A stretch of 64,000 nt of DNA from Bacteroidota bacterium (GTDB lineage: Bacteria; Bacteroidota; Bacteroidia; AKYH767-A; OLB10): positions 62,001-126,000 of the forward strand of contig JADKDR010000002.1 of the NCBI GenBank assembly GCA_016714535.1, read 5' to 3'. The notes beneath the pieces are model-generated. The model made no database searches and had not been told where the DNA came from. It was given only the letters and a program-made list of their open reading frames with translations. Within the stretch, counting starts at the first letter, position 1, and each line of letters opens with the position of its first letter. Shown piece after piece: positions 19,009-27,900 of this stretch. A program made the translations under genes and the position numbers.

Positions 19009-19488
19009 TTAGTTTTTTTCAAACAAATTATTGGAAGTTGGTTTCATTGCTTCGACAAAGTATCTGAAGGGCACAAATAACATTCCGAAACACTCACCCT
19101 CTTCCTTGCCTAAATGCTTGTGATGCACCTTGTGTGCCTTACGCAATCCGCGTGCATACCAGGAAGAAGAATTTCGTAAAAAGCGAAAACGTTGATGTAT
19201 AAAAATATCGTGCACAAGGAAATAAGCAAGACCATATAGCATGATGCCCAAACCAATATAAAACCACCATGTAAAGCCAGCATTGGCTCCTGTAAGAATG
19301 AGTAAAAAACTTGGTATGGCAAAAATCAGAAAGAAGGCATCGTTTTTTTCAAAAAAACCTTCGTGTGGCTGATGATGATCGCGATGTAAATACCATAAAA
19401 AGCCATGCATTACAAATTTATGAGTGCACCATGTTACAGCTTCCATTATGGCAAAGGTGAGTAAGCAAATTCCAATTCCTATTAACAT
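19009..19488 (-). CDS. crtZ: beta-carotene hydroxylase (fatty acid hydroxylase family)
   Basis: A 159-residue membrane di-iron hydroxylase. The histidine motifs that bind iron are all present: HKFVMHG, HRDHH, HDIFIH and HKVHH. Four hydrophobic segments separate them. CrtZ adds 3-hydroxyl groups to beta-ionone rings (beta-carotene to zeaxanthin) in the inner membrane. Its substrate is normally made by the lycopene cyclase encoded 5 bases downstream, which here is a pseudogene. The enzyme may therefore lack its usual substrate, use a cyclase encoded elsewhere, or be on its way to loss. The gene itself shows no lesion. It follows yceI after 74 bases in the same direction. Confidence 0.93.
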   Translation of the reverse strand: MLIGIGICLLTFAIMEAVTWCTHKFVMHGFLWYLHRDHHQPHEGFFEKNDAFFLIFAIPSFLLILTGANAGFTWWFYIGLGIMLYGLAYFLVHDIFIHQRFRFLRNSSSWYARGLRKAHKVHHKHLGKEEGECFGMLFVPFRYFVEAMKPTSNNLFEKN

Positions 19489-19562
19489 TCAGTTTCTGAT
19501 TTTTAGTTGGTAACAACTTGCAATCTTTAAAGTTTGCTTTGTTGCTATGTTGTGTTTGATAA

Positions 19563-20096
19563 CTATTGTTTCACTAGTTGTATTTCGCAACTAACACGTA
19601 TGTCATCGCTCACTAGTACCCCTCCGGTTTCGAGTGCCTGATTCCACACAAGTCCAAAATCGTTGCGGCTAAATTTGCCGTTGATTGTGAAACCTGCCTT
19701 GGCATTACCCCAGGGGTCATGCAACACACCCCCAAATTCAACATCAAGTTTAACAGGTTTGGTAATATTTCGTATGGTCAAATCTCCATACAATTCATAC
19801 GAGCCATCATTATCAATACTCTCGTATTTGGTTGCTTTAAAGGTAATGTTAGGGTAGTTGGCACAATCAAGAAAGTCGGCCGACTTAATGTGTTCGTCCC
19901 TTTGTCCATTGCTGGTACTTATGCTGTCGCTCTTTGCACTAAATGAAATCATGGCATGCATAAAATCTTCGTTTTCAGTTTCTATTGCCGAGTCGTAATT
20001 CAAAAATTCGCCAGAAACATAAGTAAGCATCAGGTGCTTTACCTTAAAACCAACAGTGCTGTGCGCATGGTCTATTATCCATTTTGACTTTGACAT
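19563..20096 (-). CDS. YceI-family protein (polyisoprenoid-binding fold)
   Basis: A 177-residue YceI/TTHA0802-type lipocalin-like barrel. It opens with KWIIDHAHSTVGFKVKHLM and carries the family's SADFLDCANYPNITF and LTIRNITKPVKLDVEF strands. Family members bind long isoprenoid chains such as the quinone tail. No signal peptide is seen, so it is probably cytoplasmic. It lies between a pirin gene (26 bases upstream) and crtZ (74 bases downstream) on the same strand. An isoprenoid-binding protein in a carotenoid operon suggests a role in handling carotenoid precursors or quinones, but this is inference from position. Confidence 0.87.
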   Translation of the reverse strand: MSKSKWIIDHAHSTVGFKVKHLMLTYVSGEFLNYDSAIETENEDFMHAMISFSAKSDSISTSNGQRDEHIKSADFLDCANYPNITFKATKYESIDNDGSYELYGDLTIRNITKPVKLDVEFGGVLHDPWGNAKAGFTINGKFSRNDFGLVWNQALETGGVLVSDDIRVSCEIQLVKQ

Positions 20097-20122
20097 ATTC
20101 TATCTTTTTTAAACTTAATTAA

Positions 20123-20833
20123 TTACACTTGCATAGGCACTTCAATTAGCAGTACCATCGATTTTTCGGTTGCAAGTATGTCAATTTTTTCTTCTTTTTC
20201 AATGGATAGTGCGTCTCGTCTTGCTAAAATTTGTTTTTCAACTGTGCATGCCCCCTCTATTAAAAAAATAAAAATTCCATTTTTAGCCTGATTGAGCGAG
20301 TAGGTGATTTCTTTATCCTTTTCGAGGAAAGCAATTGAAAACCATGCCTCCTGATTAATCCAGGTATCTCCTGCCCCTTTGTCCAAAGGCGAAACAAGGC
20401 ACTGCCACTTATTTAATTTTCCTATATCATACGTGCGTTGGGAGTAGCGTGGCGAAACATTACGCACATTGGGATACAGCCAAATTTGTAAAAGTTTTAC
20501 CGGATCGGTTTTGCTATGATTAAATTCACTGTGTAATATGCCTGTTCCGGCACTCATAACCTGAATTTCGCCTTTGCGAATTAGGCCGGTATTGCCAAGA
20601 CTATCGGTGTGACTTAAGGCTCCCTCTAATGGAATGGTGATAATTTCCATGTTATCATGAGGGTGCATGCCAAAACCTCCCCCTGCGGCAACTATGTCGT
20701 CATTAAGTACACGTAATACCCCAAAATGCATGCGCTTTGGGTTGTGATAACCGGCAAAACTAAAGGAATAGCGAGCATTGAGCCAATCTAATTCCATACT
20801 GCCTCGGGTGTTAGATTTTATTAATGAAATCAT
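20123..20833 (-). CDS. pirin-family protein
   Basis: A 236-residue bicupin. The N-terminal cupin holds the metal-binding HPHDNMEI and SAGTGILHSEFNH motifs of the YhhW/pirin family, whose members can show quercetinase activity. The C-terminal cupin is degenerate, as usual. It is the first gene of a probable four-gene unit pirin-yceI-crtZ-crtY (pseudo). The 180-base gap to the divergent RRM gene must hold its promoter. The physiological substrate is unknown; redox sensing or dioxygenase action are the two published views of the family. Confidence 0.9.
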   Translation of the reverse strand: MISLIKSNTRGSMELDWLNARYSFSFAGYHNPKRMHFGVLRVLNDDIVAAGGGFGMHPHDNMEIITIPLEGALSHTDSLGNTGLIRKGEIQVMSAGTGILHSEFNHSKTDPVKLLQIWLYPNVRNVSPRYSQRTYDIGKLNKWQCLVSPLDKGAGDTWINQEAWFSIAFLEKDKEITYSLNQAKNGIFIFLIEGACTVEKQILARRDALSIEKEEKIDILATEKSMVLLIEVPMQV

Positions 20834-21013
20834 AAATTATTGGATATATTTAGGAACAGAATTTTCTTATTAAGCCATGGTAAGGGACTATCTATTACTT
20901 AATTAGCCAAATTTACCGGATAAAAACGCACTGATAATATTTAAAATTTATTTTTTTTATAAATTTATTATCACGTTATTCGTAGCGTTTTAATAATTTA
21001 TATACTTTATCAA

Positions 21014-21334
21014 ATGAACATTTATGTAGGTAACCTTGAATATAAGGTTAAGGACAGCGATTTAGAGGAAACATTCCGCTCTTATGGCGAAGTTTCTTCT
21101 GTAAGAATTGTGTCCGACAAATTCTCTGGCAGAAGCAAAGGCTACGGCTTTGTAGAAATGCCCAATGATGCAGAAGCAAGTAACGCTTTAAATGCATTGA
21201 ATGGCAAAGAAATTAATGGCCGTGCCATTACCGTTTCTGAGGCTCGCCCTCGTACAGAAGGCGGTGGCGGTGGCGGAGGTGGCGAAAGAAGAAGTAACTT
21301 CAGACGCGGCCCTCGTAACAACGACAACTATTAA
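21014..21334 (+). CDS. RNA-binding protein with one RRM and a glycine-rich tail
   Basis: A 106-residue protein. Residues 1-78 form an RNA recognition motif with RNP2 (NIYVGNLEY) and RNP1 (SKGYGFVEM). Residues 79-106 are a low-complexity tail with a run of glycines and RRSNFRRGPR, like an RGG box. Such small RRM proteins are widespread in Bacteroidota and cyanobacteria and bind single-stranded RNA, often with cold- or stress-related expression. It is a single-gene unit: divergent from pirin, with its own strong terminator, and convergent with galE. Confidence 0.93.
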   Translation: MNIYVGNLEYKVKDSDLEETFRSYGEVSSVRIVSDKFSGRSKGYGFVEMPNDAEASNALNALNGKEINGRAITVSEARPRTEGGGGGGGGERRSNFRRGPRNNDNY

Positions 21335-21357
21335 GATGTAAAGAACTTCGTTGCCCT

Positions 21358-21387
21358 AATCCAGATTAATCATCTGGATTTTTTTTT
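21358..21387 (+). terminator. intrinsic terminator after the RRM gene
   Basis: AATCCAGAT (21358-21366) pairs perfectly with ATCTGGATT (21372-21380) around a 5-base loop and is followed by a T run to 21387. It lies 24 bases after the RRM stop and 25 bases before the convergent galE stop. Confidence 0.85.
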
Positions 21388-21411
21388 GCCCTTTGCTGAG
21401 CCAATTTCCGC

Positions 21412-22434
21412 TTAAAGGCCTTTTTCTTTAAGCTTTTGCTCCCATGCCCAGGCACTTTTTACCATATCCTCAAGGTTTAGCTCTGCTTTCCATCCCAGTT
21501 CTTCATTTGCCAACTTAGTATCAGCAAATACCTTTACCACATCTCCAGCCCTGCGTGCAGCTATGGTGTAATTCAGCTTTTCACCAGTCATTTTTTCAAA
21601 TGCTGCAACCATTTCTACAACGCTTATACCATTGCCGGTACCAATATTAAACACTTCGTAGTCCGTTTTGTTTTTGTTGTGTATCATACGTTCTATGGCA
21701 ACTACATGTGCCCGCGCAAGGTCAACTACATGTATATAATCCCTGATGCATGATCCATCAGGTGTATCATAGTCATTTCCGAAAATATTGAAACCCGCCA
21801 ATTTACCAATGGCTGTTTGGGTTATGATGGGCATCAGGTTGTTTGGCCTGCCAAGCGGATACTCGCCTATAAGGGCAGAGTCGTGCGCCCCAACCGGATT
21901 AAAGTACCTTAAGGCAATAGCTTTGTTATGGCATGCCCGGCTTGTATCGCGTATAATGTCTTCACTCATTTTTTTGGTATTTCCATAAGGCGATTCGGCA
22001 GGTTTAATGGGGGCTTTTTCATCAACCGGCAAATAGTCGGGCTCGCCATATACGGTACACGAAGAAGAGAAAACTAAGTGAATAGGGTGTGGGCTGGCCA
22101 CACATTGATCTAATAGATTTAGCAACGATACAATGTTGTTGCGATAATACATTAATGGTTTTTCTACCGATTCGCCCACCGCTTTGTGCGCGGCAAAATG
22201 TACCATAGCATGAATGGTATGCTGCTGAAAAAAATCGGAGATTTTTTCTTTTTGGCAAATATCAAATTCGTAAAAATAAGGTCTTATTCCGGTTACTTCC
22301 GTTATGGCATCAACAACTTCGGGACGCGAATTGCTGAGATTGTCTATAATAAAAACATTGAAACCTTTTTTTTGTAACTCAACTACGGTATGCGATCCTA
22401 TAAAGCCTGTGCCTCCTGTAACTAATACGTTCAT
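21412..22434 (-). CDS. galE: UDP-glucose 4-epimerase
   Basis: A 340-residue short-chain dehydrogenase-type sugar nucleotide epimerase that interconverts UDP-glucose and UDP-galactose with bound NAD. The Rossmann motif VTGGTGFIGSH is at residues 5-15. The catalytic Ser with SSSCTVYG and the YGNTKKMSED (Tyr-x-x-x-Lys) lie mid-protein. RYFNPVGAH and GDVVKVFADT are typical of GalE. It supplies UDP-galactose for surface polysaccharide or glycolipid. It stands alone, with a 1-kb gene-poor region upstream. Confidence 0.94.
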   Translation of the reverse strand: MNVLVTGGTGFIGSHTVVELQKKGFNVFIIDNLSNSRPEVVDAITEVTGIRPYFYEFDICQKEKISDFFQQHTIHAMVHFAAHKAVGESVEKPLMYYRNNIVSLLNLLDQCVASPHPIHLVFSSSCTVYGEPDYLPVDEKAPIKPAESPYGNTKKMSEDIIRDTSRACHNKAIALRYFNPVGAHDSALIGEYPLGRPNNLMPIITQTAIGKLAGFNIFGNDYDTPDGSCIRDYIHVVDLARAHVVAIERMIHNKNKTDYEVFNIGTGNGISVVEMVAAFEKMTGEKLNYTIAARRAGDVVKVFADTKLANEELGWKAELNLEDMVKSAWAWEQKLKEKGL

Positions 22435-22570
22435 TTTTGCAAGTCATTTTATTATCAATGCGCGAATATGCATGGATAAAACATAATTGCAAGTTACTTG
22501 GTGTAAAACAATTGACCATACTCATGACACCAACATTTGGTTTTTTATTTTGGTGACTATGAATTCCTAA

Positions 22571-22633
22571 CTTTTTTAACTCATTAAAAAAGCCTTACGG
22601 GGCTTAGATGGATAACCGACCTTACGGGGTCGG
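22571..22633. repeat. cluster of three hairpins, two sharing a TTACGG loop
   Basis: Hairpin A: CTTTTTTAA (22571-22579) and TTAAAAAAG (22584-22592) around CTCA. Hairpin B: AAGCC (22590-22594) and GGCTT (22601-22605) around TTACGG. Hairpin C: CCGACC (22616-22621) and GGTCGG (22628-22633) around the same TTACGG. In B and C a further T-G pair would leave UACG, a member of the very stable UNCG tetraloop class. A and B overlap by three bases, so they could be alternative structures. Confidence 0.6.
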
Positions 22634-22762
22634 ACAAGTTAGGGTTAGGTTAATGATTGGTTGCGTTACTTTGGTAAAGCCGTATTTCTTTTTTTTTCTA
22701 AAACAGTATTTAATTACTGATACAAATGTATTGCGAGGCAATGCGCTATAAAAGATGGCAAA

Positions 22763-22785
22763 CCCCTGTTTTAAAAAAACAGGGG
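22763..22785. repeat. perfect 10-bp inverted repeat
   Basis: CCCCTGTTTT (22763-22772) and AAAACAGGGG (22776-22785) around AAA. It resembles a bidirectional terminator core, but no gene ends nearby: galE is transcribed away from it and the next gene stops at 23436. Confidence 0.6.
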
Positions 22786-22978
22786 AAAACCCTTGGTACT
22801 GTATTTAGTTGAACAGATGTTTGTTTTTTGTAAACCGACCTAAATGATTTTTCTTTTTCATAATGAAAAAGATTAATGAATAGAAGGTGGCAGATAACTT
22901 GCCTTTATATTAGCGGTGCCAGATATTAAGATAGAAGAAAAACATGAATAGTAATATGCTAAATTGGTGAAGAATTAA

Positions 22979-22998
22979 CCCCCAACCCCAACTGGGGG
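22979..22998. repeat. C/G-run intergenic element, copy 1
   Basis: A 20-base block of the form C5-AA-C4-AACT-G5, able to fold with a CCCC/GGGG stem. A near copy lies inverted at 23193-23213. G/C-run elements of this shape are a common sight between Bacteroidota genes; their role is not known to me. Confidence 0.55.
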
Positions 22999-23192
22999 CT
23001 TACCAATGCTCGGCTGGCATTATCTTAATTGTGAAATGTCTAGCTGAAAAAGAAAATCGAGATTTTTGAATTTCGTTTTAGTAATGAAATTATCTTAAAT
23101 AAAATAACCAATGCATCAAAAGAAATAGAAAAAACAAATTCCATTACAAACAAAAACTAAATGATACGAAAAACCCAGCGCAGTATAGGTTG

Positions 23193-23213
23193 CCCCCATG
23201 TGGGGGTTGGGGG
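23193..23213. repeat. C/G-run intergenic element, copy 2 (inverted)
   Basis: A 21-base block reading, on the minus strand, C5-AA-C5-ACAT-G5, the inverted counterpart of 22979-22998. The two enclose about 195 bases of AT-rich DNA with no recognisable gene. Confidence 0.55.
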
Positions 23214-23435
23214 TGTATTGGCTGAGCAATGGTGATTTGAAAAGTTTAATCAAATTATCGTAGTCGATATAAAATATATCTTTGATAAATAAAAAAATGG
23301 ATGAAAAATGCACAAAAAAACTACAAGCGTGTACGCTTTTGTGAGTACGGAACTATTAGTTAGATAAATAAATAATAAATCTAACAAGCATGATTAAACG
23401 CCAAAGAAAAGATTTAACGCATAAAGCTTCTTGGT

Positions 23436-23816
23436 TTAATTAGTCTTATACTTTTTATATAAGTGATACACTTCGAAAGCTGTAAAAATCAAATACAGTA
23501 AGAAAAATTTAATAATAAATCCTTGGGCTGACTGTGGTAATGCCATGCTAAACAAAACAAGAACAGCCAACATGATAAATAATTTAATGGTAGTTCCTGC
23601 AAGGTAATAGCGAACAAATGCTTTAGGGTCTCCATCTGAACTATAAAATAATCCTCCATAGAACCCAACTCCCATCAAATAAAAGAACACCACCAACACC
23701 CAAGGGTGTGGTGTATGCCAATGGGCAGGTTCCACTGCCTGAAGTGTGTAAACTATGGCAAGCCCCAGGGCTGCAATTATTGCCAATTGTTTGGCAAATT
23801 TTAATACATCTTCCAT
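23436..23816 (-). CDS. small four-helix membrane protein of unknown function
   Basis: A 126-residue protein from the ATG at 23816 (an in-frame TTG lies 24 bases upstream). Four hydrophobic segments are visible near residues 9-28, 40-61, 72-94 and 101-119, separated by short loops. One loop is acidic (SSDGDPKAF) and the C-terminus is basic (YKKYKTN). It reminds me of small membrane proteins found beside F-type ATP synthase genes in Bacteroidota, but no atp gene is adjacent and I cannot assign it. It stands alone between two gene-poor regions, and the base composition is normal for the window. Confidence 0.7.
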   Translation of the reverse strand: MEDVLKFAKQLAIIAALGLAIVYTLQAVEPAHWHTPHPWVLVVFFYLMGVGFYGGLFYSSDGDPKAFVRYYLAGTTIKLFIMLAVLVLFSMALPQSAQGFIIKFFLLYLIFTAFEVYHLYKKYKTN

Positions 23817-24919
23817 GTACCACTCATTTAAGTTGTGCAAAGATGCACCGAAATTTTACGAATACTAGTTACCGCATCACATTAACTTGACATGGTATCA
23901 AAATTGGAATAATCAATAACCTTATTACCCTATTGAATTGAGAGCAATTTTTTGCCTTCCATTTACACAGTAGTTAAACCAAAGGAGAAGATGGCTTTTT
24001 ATTCTTAAGGAATTTCTAATAGGTTATTTGAATATTTTTCGGTTGAGAAGCTAGTTCACCAAGCTTTACTACCCCCGGTTTGTGCTATTTGGTATACTTT
24101 GACCTCCTTTTTCAGTTAATAGCCTAATAAAATAGATTGTTTACCAACAAAAATGGCTATTATACATAGTCATATTGGTGATTATTTTGCTTTTCACATT
24201 TACTTAAATTATTGAAATATAATTACTTATATCATAATATTAGCTTTTTTTGGCGAATATTCTATCAATGCTTGTCGTTGTTAATAACTATATGTTCTTT
24301 TGCCACAGTAATTAGATGATTCGCCTACAAAAATGTCTACTCTATCTAACATCAATAAGGGCGGCTTCTAATTCGGGGCAAATTAAACGGGGCAAATAAT
24401 ACCATCAACTATTCTATTCTAATAGGTAAATGGTAGATTTTGTTAAGCAAAAATTTTTATTTTAAATAATTCTGGGATGATTAATTCTATTCTGACACTC
24501 AGTTTTTTCCAAATGCTAAAAGCTGTTTTCACCGAGTTTCATCGGTTTATGGCCAAAACATGATTTAGCAGATTACCGCTTATGGCTTTTTATGCCTTAG
24601 CAGTATTGTTATCCGGCAGCTTCTTGCAGCCAGTTTAAAGGATAACATAAGGGTTTGCAACTATCGCCTTTCAAATTGATTGAAAATCGAGGCCTGGCAG
24701 CGCTATGCTCAAAATCTATCAAATCGATATAACACATCAAATAAATAGAATAATGATAATAAATACATTTTCGAACACCTCTTAGGTAAAAAAATTAACG
24801 CGAAACCATAAAAGTGAAATCAGGGCGCAATTCAACAACTTTTTGGTTCTCGCTTAGTATCCTTTTTCAATCAACACACTTTAAAAATGAAATTAAGTCA
24901 AATCAAAAATCAATAAAAA
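23817..24919. other. 1.1-kb gene-poor region upstream of the giant adhesin
   Basis: AT-rich DNA with no credible gene in six frames. It separates the leftward membrane-protein gene from the rightward 13-kb adhesin gene and must carry both promoters. I found no clear TAnnTTTG box at the right distance from the adhesin start, and no long inverted repeat. A short direct repeat (CGGGGCAAAT-type, near 24375-24400) is the only repetition I noticed. A long untranslated leader or a decayed gene are both possible. Confidence 0.5.
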
Positions 24920-27900
24920 ATGAAATTATTTAAACTTCTATTACCGGACATTAAAAAGGCTAAACCAAAAACAAAGCCTGCCGGAAAAAAATCTTCCACT
25001 ACGTGGGAGGAAAAATTAAAACAAGTCAAAGACTTGGAAAACACCATGCGACCACCACTGTTTCGTAAGGCGTTTGGATTATCCATTATCATGATGTTAA
25101 GCTACATAACTACGCAGGCACAGCTTAGTGGCTATGTATTCAGAGATTACAATGGTAATGGAATTCAGGGAAAAACTTTTCCCAACATGGAGCCTGGCGT
25201 GGCCGAGGTTGCTGTATGTGCTTTTGATAGCACCGACAATTTGTTGCATGTTACCTTAACCGATGATAACGGTTTTTATAGTATGACAGCTGCGGAAGTG
25301 CCATCTGGAGTTTCAACCCGCCTCGAATTTATTATTCAAACTCCTGGCTCTACTTGCTATAACGATCGTACATATGATTACAGTAGTTCTGGAGCACAAA
25401 CTTATGGCTCGGCCATACAATTTGTAAAAGGGGGAGCAACCAATGTAAATTTTGCTTTGAACTATCCTGGCGACTTTACTTTGGATAATAATCCATATAT
25501 ATATATGTCGAAATTTGTCACTGGCAATCCACTAGGTGGAGGAACAGCCGGGACGACTTCGGCATTTGTGGCTGTACGTAAAAACTTTTCAGGAACTCCT
25601 GCTTCGCAAGGAGGAGCAAGTTCTGATGAACCTATTAATATTGCACGAGCAGATTCTATTGGTTCGGTTTGGGGTGCTGCATACAGCCGCCAATCAAGAA
25701 AAATATTTGCTTCGGCATTTGTAAAGCGTCATGCTGGTCTTGGACCATTAGGATCAGGTGGTGTTTATCTTATCGATCCTTCGGCAGTCTATCCGGCTAC
25801 TACAACACGTTTTTTTAATTTGGATGGTTTAGGCTTTCCAACACATGCAGCATCAGGTTCCTTGCAAGTAAGAACGAATGCGCAACGCGGCCTTTCTGCA
25901 GACGCTAACGATCCTAGTCATGATTCTCTTGCATACTTTCAAGTTGGTAAAACCGGAATTGGTGGAATGGATGTTTCTGCCGATGGCCAGTTTTTGTTTA
26001 TGGTAAATTTATATGACAATAATTTGTATAAAATTGATTTACGCAATCCATCTTCACCATTAATTCCAACGGCAGCACAAGTAAGTGCGGTTGCTGTACC
26101 AGATCCGGGTTGCAACCTGGGGGTGGCACGTGCCTTTGCAGTAAAGTACTTTCGCAACAAAGTTTATGTTGGAGTAATATGCACTGGTGAAAATGGTGGT
26201 AGTAATAATACCAGTGGAGCACCAACAGATTTATATGCATATGTTTATTCTTTTGATGTTGCCGCTGACGCATTTGATGCTACTCCAGCTGTTGATGGAA
26301 TTGCATTAAACTTTCATAAGGGAAGAACAAATGATGAAATAAATCCAAACGATACCTTATGGAATCCATGGAGTGATGACTGGCATCCTGATGGAGGAGG
26401 AGAAATTACCTATCCTCAGCCTATAGTTTCGGATATTGAGTTTGACAACGATGGCTCTATTATTTTAGCATTTATGGATCGTATGGGTCATCAAGGGGGT
26501 TCTGGACAATATAATTTAAACACGGCATCTTTTGATTTTTATTCGACTTCTGCCGGAGGTGATTTAATTAGAGTGTATAAAAATGGATGTTCGTATGAAG
26601 TAGAAAATAATGGAACTGCAGGTCCTATAACTACGAGTGGTAGTAATAATTATCAAGGTATAGGTGGAGGTGAGTTCTACCATGGCGAGTTTTTTCAAGA
26701 TCCTATTTTCCCAATAAATCCACTATGGTTTGATGAAACTTCATTAGGTTCCGTGTCAATGCTACCTGGAGATTCATCGGTAACCTTAGGCGCTTTTAGC
26801 GTGGCACAGTCATTTAATGCTGGAGGTTTGCTACGTTTATCCAACACAACGGGCGAACGTATTAATGAGTTTCAAATTTTTGATGCTACCATAGCTGGTA
26901 ATTTTGGAAATGCAAACGGTATTGGTAAAATACGCGCTGCATCTGAAAAACCTGATATTGAAATTGGTAATTTGGTGTGGAGAGAAAAAATTAAAAATGG
27001 AATTGCCGATGCTCATGAATCAGGAATTGACAATGTAATTGTTGAATTAGTGCGCAGTAGCGATGGAGTTGTAATTGGCAAAGACACTACAGACAATAAA
27101 GGAAGATATTATTTCAATATGACCAATGTAACCTTAAATGGAGCCAATGGTTTATTGCCAAATGTAAGTTATAAATTACGTATTGCATCTTCACAGTTTA
27201 ATAACACTGGCACGGGAGTGCTTTCGAATCTGGAATTAACTACACAAAGCGCAGTCGGTAATGGCGAAGCAGGAATGAGTGATAATGATGCATCATTAGT
27301 TGGAGCACGTGCCGAAATTGAGTTTGCCACAGGCGCTGAAGGTGTACATAATCATAATCTTGATTTTGGTTTTAAGGAAACGCAAGTTTGTACGCTTTCA
27401 GTTTCGATGAATAGCGTCAACATATCTTGTAATGGAGGCAACGATGGTACTGCTACTGCTTCTGTTACGAATAATACTGGTTCACTTACGTATCTTTGGA
27501 GTAATAGCCAAACGAATGCTACGGCTGCAGGGCTAGCAGCTGGAACGTATACCGTAACAGCTACCGATGTTGATGGTTGCACAATAAGCAGTCAGGCAAC
27601 TATTTCGGAGCCTTCATCGTTGAGCCTTACCTGCAGTGCAGGAGATGTTTCGGTAAATGGCGGAAGTAATGGAACAGCTTCAGTTGCTGTAGCTGGTGGT
27701 ACGCCAGGCTACACCTACCTGTGGAGCAACAATGCTACTACTGCAAATGTTAACGCTTTAACGGCAGGTACATATACTGTTACAGTAACTGATGCGAATG
27801 GATGTTCAAAAGAATGTTCTTCGGTAGTAAACGAACCACAACCACTTAGTATAACACTCACAGCAAATGATGTGGAATGCAATGGAGGCTTAAATGGTTC

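Larger units (their letters stand above)
22435..23435. other. 1.0-kb gene-poor region with hairpins and inverted repeats
   Basis: No reading frame here looks coding: the longest are short, Lys/Phe-rich and lack any family signature. The stretch contains a cluster of three hairpins at 22571-22633, a 10-bp-stem hairpin at 22763-22785, two inverted copies of a C/G-run element at 22979-22998 and 23193-23213, and a small hairpin AAGCG-TGTA-CGCTT at 23325-23338. The galE promoter should lie at its left end and leader sequence of the 23436-23816 gene is not in it, because that gene is transcribed leftwards into it. Confidence 0.6.

Noticed and set aside
22763..22785. Terminator of galE or the 23436 gene
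   Set aside because: Both genes' 3' ends are elsewhere: galE ends at 21412 and the other gene ends 650 bases to the right, so the hairpin has no gene to terminate close by.
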